26,412 nt of DNA, from positions 1 through 26,412 of the forward strand of contig CANFVI010000004.1 of the NCBI GenBank assembly GCA_947450405.1. Reading direction: 5' to 3'. The translations under genes were made by a program, and so were the position numbers. Source of the stretch: Flavobacteriales bacterium (GTDB lineage: Bacteria > Bacteroidota > Bacteroidia > NS11-12g > UBA955). Below are positions 8,402-17,600 of this stretch, in pieces (positions within the stretch are counted from its first letter, which is position 1; each line of letters opens with the position of its first letter). A model generated the notes under the pieces. That model was not told where the DNA came from. It ran no database searches and worked only from the letters and a program-made list of their open reading frames with translations.

Positions 8402-10534
8402 ATGGCAGTTATACAGAAATTAAGAAATTCGGGTTGGGTAGCAGTTGTTATCGTTGCAGCTCTTGTGTTGTTTGTAGTTGGAGATTGGATCTCTGGTAAA
8501 AACAGTGTAAGAGGGGGTAATGAAGATGCAGATGTTGTAGCAATCATGAACTCAGAAAAAGTGAGAGAAAAAGATTTGGATGCAGTAGTTAGAGAAGTTT
8601 ATCAAACAGAAAAAGAAAACGATCCTAATTATGAAATTACTGAAAAAAATCGCGGTCAATTATTTACAAAAGCTTGGACAGAGTTAACCAAGAGAAGACT
8701 GTTGTATACAGAAATTGCCAAGGCAGGTATTGAAGTATCAGACGAAGATTATAATGAAATGATGGTTGGATTACATCCAGATGAGTCAATCAAAGGAGAT
8801 CCGTCATTCCAAACGAACAATCAATTTGATCCAAAGAAAGTGGAACAGATTTTCCGTCAAGCCAAAGGGAACGCACAAATGAAAGCGCGTTTGGCTGATT
8901 ATGTTCGTAAAATGAAAGAAAATGAATTGTCAGTTAGGTATTCAACTTACATTTCAAAAGCGAGTTTCAAAAGCAAAGCTGAGAAGAAATACGAATATAT
9001 TTCTGCGAATCAAGCGGTTTCTGGTAAAATTGTATCTTTAGATATTAATTCAATAGCGGATAAAGATATCAAAGTATCTGACGATGATTTATCTGCTTAT
9101 TTGGATGAATACAAAGAGAAGTACAAATACACTCAAGAAGCTAGAAATATCAAATATGTAGTGTTTGATATTGTTCCAACCCACGATGATTCTGCATATG
9201 CATACAACAATGCAAATTCAACTGCGGCAGGAATGAAAGCTCAAACCACACCTGATACTGTTGGTGCAATTGGTTATATTTCAAGAAACCAACTTCCTGA
9301 AGATGCGCCAGCTGAAATTTCAAATTTGGTTTGGAATGCCCCTTTAAATATGGTAATAGGTCCTATTTACAGAGAAGGTAAATTCTATATTTGGCAAAAA
9401 ATTAGAGAAAAAGCGGATACTGCGGGATTTGTAAGAGCAAGTCATATTTTGATTCCAATGTCGGGTAAATTGCCTGATGGTACAGATATCAAAGATTCTA
9501 TACAAGCTCAAAAGAAAGCAATTGAAGTTTTTGGTCAGCTTAAATCTGGTGCAAAAATGGAAGATTTGGCTGGTAAGTATTCTACCGACCAAGGTTCTGC
9601 CAAAATGGGTGGTGATTTAGGTTATCAAGATCCTTCTAAATATGTTCCTGAGTTTGGTGCTTTCTGTAAACAAGGTAAAGCGGGTGAAACAAATATTGTA
9701 AAAACCCAATATGGTTACCATATTATTAGAATTACAGGTCCTATGGATTACACCAAAATCAAATTTATTCAAAATGAAATTGAAATTTCTGCAGGACAAA
9801 AAACTGTAAAGGTGGTTGATGAGAAATCTCGTAATTTCAAAAACGCGATCAAAGGTGATTTTGATAAAGCAGTTGAAAAGATGGGTATAGTTCCACGAGT
9901 ATTAAAAGATTTTACTACCGATCAAAAAACAATTGTTGGTGTAGATGCTGCTGCTGATTCTCGTTCAATTATTTTCTGGTTGTTTGACAAGAAAAGAAAA
10001 ATGGGTGATGTTTCTGAGGTTTTTGCATTTGCTAACAAACAGGTTATTGTGAAAGTAGAAAATATCAAAAACATTGGTTATGCAACTTTAGATAATGTGC
10101 GTTCAGAAATTGAACCATTGGTGAGAAGTAAAATGAAAGCTGAAAAAGCAGCTTCGAAAATGGCTGATGCTTTGAAATCTGCCAAAACAGCTGAACAATT
10201 GGCTACTGCAGTTAAAGGGATGGTTGTTTCTTTAGATGGTGTTAGATTTGGACAAAACTTTGTTCCTAATATGGGACAAGAATTACAAGTTTTGGGTGCA
10301 GCGTTTGGATCAAAAGTAAAATCTACTACAATTCCATTTGCATCTAAATCAGTTGCAGCAGTATTGTTTGTGGACAAACGTGATGATGTACAAGTGCCTA
10401 ACTCTGTATATACTTCTGCAGATCAAATTGATTTCATGAATCAACCTCAATATCTTTCAAACAGAATTACTGAGGTTTTAAATAAGAGTGCTAAAATTCA
10501 AGATTTCCGTTACAAATTTGAATGGAATCAATAA
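8402..10534 (+). CDS. ppiD: PpiD/SurA-like peptidyl-prolyl cis-trans isomerase, membrane-anchored periplasmic chaperone
   Basis: Inner-membrane-anchored periplasmic folding factor (710 residues) that probably assists newly exported, especially outer-membrane, proteins. One transmembrane helix at about residues 12-28 sits at the N-terminus with a short cytoplasmic head, as in PpiD. A SurA-type helical N-terminal region follows (about 45-190). The parvulin rotamase domain spans about 344-445, with RASHILIPM at its start, GGDLGYQD in the middle and TQYGYHIIRITG at its end. Ahead of it, residues 246-335 look like a shortened, degenerate first parvulin-like module (GAIGYISRNQ, GPIYREGKFYIW). The C-terminal 260 residues resemble the rest of the PpiD family. 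The start lies 31 bases after a good promoter, and a strong terminator follows the stop. It is probably monocistronic. Confidence 0.9.
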   Translation: MAVIQKLRNSGWVAVVIVAALVLFVVGDWISGKNSVRGGNEDADVVAIMNSEKVREKDLDAVVREVYQTEKENDPNYEITEKNRGQLFTKAWTELTKRRLLYTEIAKAGIEVSDEDYNEMMVGLHPDESIKGDPSFQTNNQFDPKKVEQIFRQAKGNAQMKARLADYVRKMKENELSVRYSTYISKASFKSKAEKKYEYISANQAVSGKIVSLDINSIADKDIKVSDDDLSAYLDEYKEKYKYTQEARNIKYVVFDIVPTHDDSAYAYNNANSTAAGMKAQTTPDTVGAIGYISRNQLPEDAPAEISNLVWNAPLNMVIGPIYREGKFYIWQKIREKADTAGFVRASHILIPMSGKLPDGTDIKDSIQAQKKAIEVFGQLKSGAKMEDLAGKYSTDQGSAKMGGDLGYQDPSKYVPEFGAFCKQGKAGETNIVKTQYGYHIIRITGPMDYTKIKFIQNEIEISAGQKTVKVVDEKSRNFKNAIKGDFDKAVEKMGIVPRVLKDFTTDQKTIVGVDAAADSRSIIFWLFDKKRKMGDVSEVFAFANKQVIVKVENIKNIGYATLDNVRSEIEPLVRSKMKAEKAASKMADALKSAKTAEQLATAVKGMVVSLDGVRFGQNFVPNMGQELQVLGAAFGSKVKSTTIPFASKSVAAVLFVDKRDDVQVPNSVYTSADQIDFMNQPQYLSNRITEVLNKSAKIQDFRYKFEWNQ

Positions 10535-10553
10535 AAAAATATTAATTTGATAG

Positions 10554-10581
10554 AAAAGGCCACTTTATGTGGCCTTTTTTT
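10554..10581 (+). terminator. Intrinsic terminator after ppiD
   Basis: A ten-base-pair hairpin: AAAAGGCCAC at 10554-10563, loop TTTAT, GTGGCCTTTT at 10569-10578, with the T-run continuing to 10581. It begins 19 bases after the ppiD stop codon. The symmetric A/T flanks mean it could work in both directions. Confidence 0.9.
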
Positions 10582-10598
10582 ATTTTAGTGCATTTGTT

Positions 10599-10630
10599 TT
10601 TGTTTTGTCTAATTTTGAATTGTATTTTTG
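10599..10630 (+). promoter_or_regulatory. Promoter of the sugar-phosphate isomerase gene
   Basis: TTTG at 10599-10602, a 20-base spacer, and TATTTTTG at 10623-10630 form a complete Bacteroidota-type promoter directly downstream of the ppiD terminator. Only 4 bases separate the -7 box from the ATG at 10635, so the transcript should start at or immediately before the start codon. Confidence 0.5.
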
Positions 10631-10634
10631 CTAT

Positions 10635-11618
10635 ATGTCAGCAATTACCCACGAATTATCGTTAGAGAATTTTCACGAACAATTAGAATATGTTTTGAAT
10701 AATTACCATACGCATGGTAAAAAAGCAAGTCAATATAGCAACATCGTTATTGGTGGTTTAGGAGGAAGTGGAATTGGTGGCAGAATTGCGCGTTTGTATT
10801 TCTGGAATGAAATGCCAATTCCCGTTGAAGTTTACTCTGATTATAATATGCCAGCGTATGCAAACAACAAAACATTGGTTATTCTTTGTTCTTACTCTGG
10901 AAATACTGAAGAAACGTTAACCATGTACAAAGATGCTAAAAACCGTGGTTGCGATATTATTTGTATGGCTGCTGGTGGTGAATTATTATCCATTGCGCAA
11001 ACCACTAATTTGCCTTATTATACGATTGCTGAAGGTTATCAGCCTAGAATGACGCTAGGATTTGCTTTAGGTAATTTAATAATGATATTGGGTGAAGTTG
11101 CTGGTAAAGACATGACATCAGCAATTACAGAAGTTAAAAACATGTTTAACAACCCTGTACAGGCTATCAAATGTGCCAAAGAAATGCATGCTTTGTTTCA
11201 ACCTACAATTTCGAATAAATTTGTGGTGGTAACAGATAAAAACTATGAAGCGGTTGCAATTCGTTTTTGTCAACAAATTCAAGAAAATGCCAAAGGTGAA
11301 GGATTTATTTCCGTGTTACCAGAAGCGAATCATAATATGATTGAAAGTTATTATGAAAAACACGATACCAATTTCATTTTCTTAAATAGCAAAGAAAATA
11401 GCAGGGTAGCTGCTCGTTTTGACTTCTTGAAAAAAGTATTGACAGATTTAGGAAATGTAATTTACGATTATCCCCTATCTAATGCATCGTTATTGAGCCA
11501 GTTTGAAGTGATTCACGCTACCGATTGGTTGAGTATTTGGGCTTCTGACGATAAAAAAGTGAACAACATGGAAGTTGGCATTATCATGCAACTTAAAGGC
11601 CATTTGAGTAACATTTAA
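10635..11618 (+). CDS. Bifunctional phosphoglucose/phosphomannose isomerase
   Basis: Cytoplasmic SIS-fold enzyme that converts fructose 6-phosphate to glucose 6-phosphate or mannose 6-phosphate, linking glycolysis and sugar-nucleotide supply. From ATG 10635 it has 327 residues, normal for the bacterial and archaeal PGI/PMI family and far shorter than classical PGI. Sugar-phosphate binding motifs are GGLGGSGIGG (40-49) and CSYSGNTEETL (85-95). QPR at 136-138 and ENAK with Glu217 plus ANHN with His233 fit the catalytic pair of the family (spacing 16, as in the archaeal enzyme, from memory). A frame extension to a GTG at 10569 would begin inside the terminator hairpin and encode a spurious hydrophobic leader, so I reject it. 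The gene lies between two intrinsic terminators and has its own promoter. Confidence 0.93.
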   Translation: MSAITHELSLENFHEQLEYVLNNYHTHGKKASQYSNIVIGGLGGSGIGGRIARLYFWNEMPIPVEVYSDYNMPAYANNKTLVILCSYSGNTEETLTMYKDAKNRGCDIICMAAGGELLSIAQTTNLPYYTIAEGYQPRMTLGFALGNLIMILGEVAGKDMTSAITEVKNMFNNPVQAIKCAKEMHALFQPTISNKFVVVTDKNYEAVAIRFCQQIQENAKGEGFISVLPEANHNMIESYYEKHDTNFIFLNSKENSRVAARFDFLKKVLTDLGNVIYDYPLSNASLLSQFEVIHATDWLSIWASDDKKVNNMEVGIIMQLKGHLSNI

Positions 11619-11625
11619 AATATTT

Positions 11626-11652
11626 AAGGCCGTTGGAAAACGGCCTTTTTTT
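11626..11652 (+). terminator. Intrinsic terminator after the isomerase gene, abutting the next start codon
   Basis: Arms AAGGCCGTT (11626-11634) and AACGGCCTT (11639-11647) enclose the GNRA-type loop GGAA, and T's continue to 11652. The hairpin starts 8 bases after the isomerase stop. The ATG of the PhnP-like gene follows the last T with no gap, so any transcript reaching that gene from upstream carries the hairpin in its ribosome-binding region. Confidence 0.9.
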
Positions 11653-12417
11653 ATGAAAGTAACATTTTTAGGTACCGGTACTTCGCAAGGCGTTCCTCCA
11701 ATAGGATGCACTTCCGACGTTTGTTTGAGTGAAAACCCAAAGGACAAACGTTTGAGAGCTTCAATTCACGTTGAATGGAATGGTAAGAGCATTGTAATTG
11801 ATGCAGGTCCTGATTTTCGTTACCAAATGATTCGCAGTGGTATCAACCGTATTGATGCACTTCTTTTTACCCACGAACATAGAGATCATACAGCGGGGCT
11901 AGATGATATCAGACCCTACAATTACTTGCAGAATCAGAACATGCAAGTTTATTGTCATGCGAGGGTTTTGGAAGCATTCAAAAGTCAGTACGATTATATT
12001 TTTGCGGATTTTAAATATCCAGGCATTCCGTTAATAGATTTTCATTTAATTAACAATAATCCTTTTTCAATAGCAGAATTGCTCGTTGAACCTATTGAGG
12101 TTTTGCATTATAAATTACCAGTATTGGGATTTCGTTTTGGCAAGTTTGCATATATCACCGATGCGAATTTTATTTCTGAAACAGAGATAGAAAAATTGCA
12201 GAATCTAGATGTACTGGTTTTGAATGCTTTGCGTAGAGAAACGCATATTTCTCATTTTACTTTAGAACAAGCCACCCAATTGGCATTGAGAATTGGTGCA
12301 AAGCATACGTATTTTACACACATGAGCCATCAAATAGGCTTTCATGATGAAGTCTGCGCTGGGCTTCCAAATGGAATTGATTTGGCCTATGATGGCCTTG
12401 AATTGATTATTGAATAA
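11653..12417 (+). CDS. PhnP-like metallo-beta-lactamase-fold hydrolase
   Basis: A 254-residue cytoplasmic MBL-fold protein close to the PhnP phosphodiesterase branch. The N-terminal strand MKVTFLGTGTSQGVPPIGC is typical. The metal motif THEHRDH (residues 73-79) is followed by TAGLDDIRPYN, whose DDIRP is characteristic of this branch. Further likely metal ligands are His152, Asp170 (YITDAN) and His223 in FTHMSH, with SHF at 200-202. Cys19 and Cys24 could hold a structural zinc as in PhnP. The true substrate is unknown; with no phn genes nearby, a cyclic or diester phosphate is only a family-based guess. The start is fixed by the first strand. Its ATG lies directly after the terminator of the previous gene and no own promoter is evident. 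Its 3' end overlaps porZ by 11 bases, tail to tail. Confidence 0.88.
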   Translation: MKVTFLGTGTSQGVPPIGCTSDVCLSENPKDKRLRASIHVEWNGKSIVIDAGPDFRYQMIRSGINRIDALLFTHEHRDHTAGLDDIRPYNYLQNQNMQVYCHARVLEAFKSQYDYIFADFKYPGIPLIDFHLINNNPFSIAELLVEPIEVLHYKLPVLGFRFGKFAYITDANFISETEIEKLQNLDVLVLNALRRETHISHFTLEQATQLALRIGAKHTYFTHMSHQIGFHDEVCAGLPNGIDLAYDGLELIIE

Positions 12418-14629
12418 ATATAAATTTACCCATTGCTGTTTCAGAACCATCCTGATTAATTCCAAAAACAAAAAACACACCGCTATTTGGTCTGCTGCCA
12501 TCTAAACGATATCCATTCCAAATGGCTTTGCCGCCATTGGCTTTGGTTTGATAAATTAATTTTCCTTGGGCATCAGCAATTCTAATTTCGGCGTTATTGG
12601 CTAATCCTTCAATTGTAATTTGACCATTGTATTTTGGAGGGACAGGATTAGGGTAAACCAAAATTTCCCCAAAGCTTTCAGATGCCGCATTGGCATCATT
12701 TCGATAAGATACAATTCCTTTGTTGGTTCCTACAAATATCTCTCCAGATTCATCAATTTGACCTAGGCATATCAGTGAGTTTGACAGCAATGGGCTGTTT
12801 TCATAAGTATAATGCTTTAAAACTTTTTGCCCGTACTCATCAACTAAAAACAATCCATTTGTAGTCGCAAACCATTTTCTGTTTCCCCCATCAACTAAAA
12901 TGTCTTTAATGGTTTCTTCGCCCATTAAATAGCCCGTTGAACCATCTTGTTCAACAATAAACCTATCTAATTTAGGATTCATAAATATATTTGAAGACCC
13001 TGTATAGATATTTAAACCCTGTATTGTGCCAATCCAAACATATCCGTTTTTGTCGCATTCAATGGATAATATATCTCCAGAAATTAATCCATTGTTCTGA
13101 GAAATAAATGCAGATTTATCATCAGCGGTATTGTCAAGTTTGCCTTCATCAAAAACGATAATTCCATTATTTACAATTAACCATTTTCTATTGCTTGCAT
13201 CAACACTTACTCCTTTGATATCGGTAGTGCCATTAAATTCAAATTTGTACCATTTGCCAGATGGGGTAACACAGAGTAATGGATTCGCAGCGCCGTAATT
13301 CACGATCCAAAGATTTTTTTTGGAATCCTCTGCAATCCCTCCAATTTTAATAAAATTATCGCCGGGATTTCTTTCTAATGGGGTGTTTGTTTCATCCCAT
13401 TTGCCAATTATTTCATCACCTTTAATAATGAGTATGCCATTGGTATGGGTTGCTGCAAAATATGTGTTATTGGCTTTTCTATGACAAACAAAGGTGAAAT
13501 CATACATGTTGGAATTTAAAGGAGACGTTAAATTGCTTTTCCAGCTTCTTTCTTGGTTATAAATATAGAAACCTGAGTTGTTGTATGCATTTCCAAAAGT
13601 ATTTGACAATCCTCCTCCGGTGCACAAAATTTGATCACCGTCCTTCGTCATTTTAAAGATTGAAGTATTTGAGGGCCCATTTGGCATAAAGGAATAATCC
13701 ATTACTGGATCTTTTTTGATTACTCCAGGACCAATTCCGGTACAGAACCAATAAATACCATCTTTAAATTGGGTAGCACCAACCACCAAATTGATGTTTT
13801 CATAAGTAATGGCATTGCCGTTAAGTGTTGTGATTTTTCCTTTCCTAACAATATGCAAACCAAATTGATTGCTGAAAATACGGGCAGTATTAACACGGTT
13901 CGTATCAAAAGAGGTTGTTTTTCCCTTAGAATAAGTTTTCACCTGAAATTCTGATTCGAAGAAAATACTGTCGGCAAATGAAGTTAATTGATAGCACTCT
14001 ACTCCGGAATATACATAGTGCCATTGGTTATAGTCATTCAAATTTACTGTTTTGCTATATTCGGCCGCTAAAATTCCATCAACGGTTGAAATATAAATTG
14101 AATCTTTTTTAATGCAAGATGACAAAACACGGATTGCAACACCACCTGTTCCAATGGACGTGTAACTGTCTTTGATTTCTTTTTTATCTAAATCAACAAT
14201 TAACAAACCAAAGTTAGTAGATACCAGTGCATCTCGGTTGTTAAAAGTTACGTGATTGATTCGTTTATCCCCTTGTAAGAATTTGGAAAAAAATCCTGGT
14301 ATATTTACAATTTTATTGTCGTTAATGAGTAAATCAATACTTCCATCTAAATAACCAATAAATAGGGTATTTGTAGCTTGGTTGAAACAAAGTTGGCTAA
14401 TTTCTCCTCCATGAAATCCATCGGTACGGAGTAGTTTAGTCATTTCACCCGTATTTGTTGTTCTCCAAAATCCTTGATCTGTTGAAGCGTAAACGTAATT
14501 ATTTGTGGCTTCACAAAATACCGCATCTTTATATGTGTAATGCGTTCTCCATTTTCCTGTAGCGATTCCATTCTGACCAAAGCAGATTGAAATGAAAAAA
14601 ATCGAAAATGAGAGAATTACATTTTTCAT
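12407..14629 (-). CDS. porZ: PorZ-like type IX secretion system surface protein
   Basis: A 740-residue exported protein. The signal peptide (1-19, MKNVILSFSIFFISICFGQ) is followed by WRTHYTYKDAV, typical of the first PorZ blade. Many two-component-regulator-type propeller repeats come next (for example YVYASTDQGFWRT, VWIGTIQGLNIYTG, RKWFATTNGLFLVDEYG, EIFVGTNKGIVSY). The last 85 residues form a T9SS-type C-terminal domain (ILVYPNPV, then AEIRIADAQGKLIYQ, ending GKFIFIQ). In Porphyromonas, PorZ is a surface part of the attachment complex that helps the PorU sortase to process and anchor T9SS cargo with A-LPS. The gene starts 6 bases after the sprA stop, so the two components are almost certainly co-expressed. 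No terminator is seen between its end and the convergent hydrolase gene. The propeller type could be confused with other repeat proteins, but the architecture and the sprA linkage argue for PorZ. Confidence 0.85.
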   Translation of the reverse strand: MKNVILSFSIFFISICFGQNGIATGKWRTHYTYKDAVFCEATNNYVYASTDQGFWRTTNTGEMTKLLRTDGFHGGEISQLCFNQATNTLFIGYLDGSIDLLINDNKIVNIPGFFSKFLQGDKRINHVTFNNRDALVSTNFGLLIVDLDKKEIKDSYTSIGTGGVAIRVLSSCIKKDSIYISTVDGILAAEYSKTVNLNDYNQWHYVYSGVECYQLTSFADSIFFESEFQVKTYSKGKTTSFDTNRVNTARIFSNQFGLHIVRKGKITTLNGNAITYENINLVVGATQFKDGIYWFCTGIGPGVIKKDPVMDYSFMPNGPSNTSIFKMTKDGDQILCTGGGLSNTFGNAYNNSGFYIYNQERSWKSNLTSPLNSNMYDFTFVCHRKANNTYFAATHTNGILIIKGDEIIGKWDETNTPLERNPGDNFIKIGGIAEDSKKNLWIVNYGAANPLLCVTPSGKWYKFEFNGTTDIKGVSVDASNRKWLIVNNGIIVFDEGKLDNTADDKSAFISQNNGLISGDILSIECDKNGYVWIGTIQGLNIYTGSSNIFMNPKLDRFIVEQDGSTGYLMGEETIKDILVDGGNRKWFATTNGLFLVDEYGQKVLKHYTYENSPLLSNSLICLGQIDESGEIFVGTNKGIVSYRNDANAASESFGEILVYPNPVPPKYNGQITIEGLANNAEIRIADAQGKLIYQTKANGGKAIWNGYRLDGSRPNSGVFFVFGINQDGSETAMGKFIFIQ

Positions 14630-14635
14630 TGGAAG

Positions 14636-17600
14636 TTAGTTGAATGTGTATCTAAATTCTAAACCAAAATCCGTGAGGGAGGTATAAAATTGGGTTGCAA
14701 TTTTAGGATCCATAATTACCCTGTTATAACGCAGTGCAAAATTAACTTTCTGGTTAATTTGATATGTGATAGAAGGAGTGATTCTAATATTGGTCATTCC
14801 CGCAGTATAGCGATTTACATTTACATCAATTTTTCGAATGATGGTCACATTGTCGCTAATGCTTACTGCCAAGTCAAATCTAAAATCGTTCGGTAAGAAT
14901 ATTTTCCTACCTCTGCGTTTGAAAGGTAGTGTTAAGCCAGTTACCCTATATCCCGCTGTCATTTGGAACTCGTTTTGACGCATTTCTGTGAGGTTGAAAC
15001 TCGCTGCAAATAATTTCAATATGCGGCTTCGTTTATAATCAAATCCAATTGTCCAGTTATTTTTAGTGGTAATATTTACTCCAATTAATGGCATATATCC
15101 CTCACTAATTGTTACACTTGCAATTTGGTATTGAGGGGTTAGATCTTTACCAATGATAGGTGTTTCATTTCTATCATATTTCAAGTTTTGTGTGTAATCG
15201 CCAACTGAGTACTTGCCGTTGTATGCATGTTTGAAGTTTATATTGGTGAATATTTTGGAAAGTGCTTTAATTTTTGTTAACCCATTGTATGTAATATTCC
15301 AGTTCGGCATTGGAATGCTTGGAAATGCACTTAAATTACTCAATGAAGTTCTACCAACATCCAGTTTGCTGTAGGTTGCATAAAACGCACCAATTAATAC
15401 TTCTTGAGAGTTTTTACTGTATCCGATTGGAAATCCTGTTTTGGGATCAATTTGTGTTATTCCAATAACAGGATTATTTAATTGTAATCTGTTTGCAACC
15501 GTATAGCGGTTAGATAAAAACTCATCAAATATTGGATTTGGATGATTTTCGTTTTGATTAATATCATCTACAAAATGGGTATTGAAAAACCAACCCGAAA
15601 TGTTATATGTTCCATTTGAGGTTAAACCTTGGTCCATCCAATTTGTGCCGTCATATTTGAATACACTCTGTGTTCCTTTTGTTTCGTTTCTAATGAAATC
15701 TAATCTAACCCTTAGGTCTTTTATTGGTTCAACCGTAACACTTCCAGAAATTGATTGGGTAAAGTTCTGTCTATAGAAATTAGCTTGACGCGTATCTTTC
15801 ATCAAACCACCATTATTCGCAAGTTTATTTCTGATGCTTTCATCTTGCATACCCAAAACGAACCCTAATCCTGGTTGTAAATGGGTGAAATTTTGTCCAA
15901 AATAATCGGGTCTAAATGCAAAACCTGGTAATTCAGTGGTTTGTTTTCTTTGAATGTTAAGATTTGCATTTTTAAACATAGTAATGAAATTACCAACTGC
16001 CATGATTACAGGATTTACTTTCGGTTTGTTGTCTTTCCCTTTTTCAATGGCGCTTTCGAATTTAGGTGCACCATCATCGTCTGGCGTTACTTTTGGTTTT
16101 TCTTTTGTCTTATCGTTATTTCCTTTTCCCTTTGATTTGATTTTTGGTTTATTGTAATCTTTCAACCAAGGAATCATAGAATATAACTGTGTGAAATTAA
16201 ACTGAGAGGTAATATTGATATCTTGGCTATTTTGGATTCTATTTCCCAAAGTAGTGAATGCTGGTGGTGCTTGGTTCCACTCATAACTTCCAATATATGA
16301 AGCAGAACTTGAAATCCATTTTAAAAATCCGATTTTACTAAATGGCAATGTATATGTTCCGTTTAATGTTTGGGTGAATCGTGAAATTCTACCAAATCCC
16401 TTGAATTCATTATATATTGAATCTTGTTTTTCTTTGGTATTAATGGCACCGAAAGGTTCTTGGATTCGTGCTTGCACATTGGCCATGTACGAAATTGTAA
16501 TGGAATTGGTTAATGGTAATGATGCATTATAATTTCGGGTTAACGTAAAGTTTTTATCGTATAACCTAGGATTAACTTGAATAAAGTTATTGTTGTTTCT
16601 TGATTGTGATTCACTGTACAAACGGTTTAACTGTAATTGTGTATTGAAAGTACTAGGAATTAAATTAAAGTTGAAATCTCGAATTAATGCTAAAGTATTT
16701 GATCTAAATATTTTAGCGAATGGACGGATGAACTTTGCAGTTAAGTTATAATTATACCCCAATGATACCTGGGTAGTTTTATAGAATTGTTCTTCTATTT
16801 GTTGATTACGTCTATAAGTATTTGTGTAGCTGTAACTGGCATTGAAGTTTGATATTCCCCAAGGCATAGCTTTTTTTGATTGATTGCTAGCTACTTTAAA
16901 ATTACTAATGTTAAAACTATACAATGAATTGTATTCTTCAGCAGCTTTTCTAACTTGATCCCTCACGGTTGCATTTGCAATATGGGTTAACATGGTTTCT
17001 AATTCCATATCAGGATTCAGTGGATTGAATTTTGGTCTTACGAAGCTCTCCGACCATCCAATATACATTGGAATGGTAACCCCAGATTTTGCTGGAAAAA
17101 ATTTACCAAGTTCTAAGTTGCTTGCAATGTCGTAATTATAATTATTTGTTAAACTTCTATCATTTAACTTTTTGTCTACATCACCAAAGCCAATGGTTCT
17201 AATTGAACCGGCCATGTTTAATGTGCCAAAATCAGCTAATTGAGTTTGAATGTTTGCCAAAGCTGCCCAACCACCGCCATTTGAAATGTCTTTGACTCTT
17301 AATTCATTGGCCCAAATTTCAAAACACTGTGGAGCGTTTCCTTTGTTTTTTACACCAATCATCATCACCTTAAGATTACTTAAATCAGGCAATCCCATCA
17401 CACTTATTTTGCCTTTGTCTATGGCAGAAATGTATGGTGCAGTCATAGGCCAATTCGCATTTTGACGTTGTATTTTAAGGTCAAATAACTTTTGAAATTC
17501 TAAGTCAATGAAATTCTCATCTGGCCAAACCAATTTGTCACTATTTGGTGAATTAGAATTCACATAACCTCTGGTCATTTTTAATGGAATTTCATACTCA

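Noticed and set aside
10569..10634. GTG-initiated 22-residue N-terminal extension of the isomerase
   Set aside because: It begins in the right arm of the ppiD terminator, runs through the promoter, and encodes a hydrophobic leader that makes no sense for a cytoplasmic SIS enzyme; ATG 10635 fits the family.
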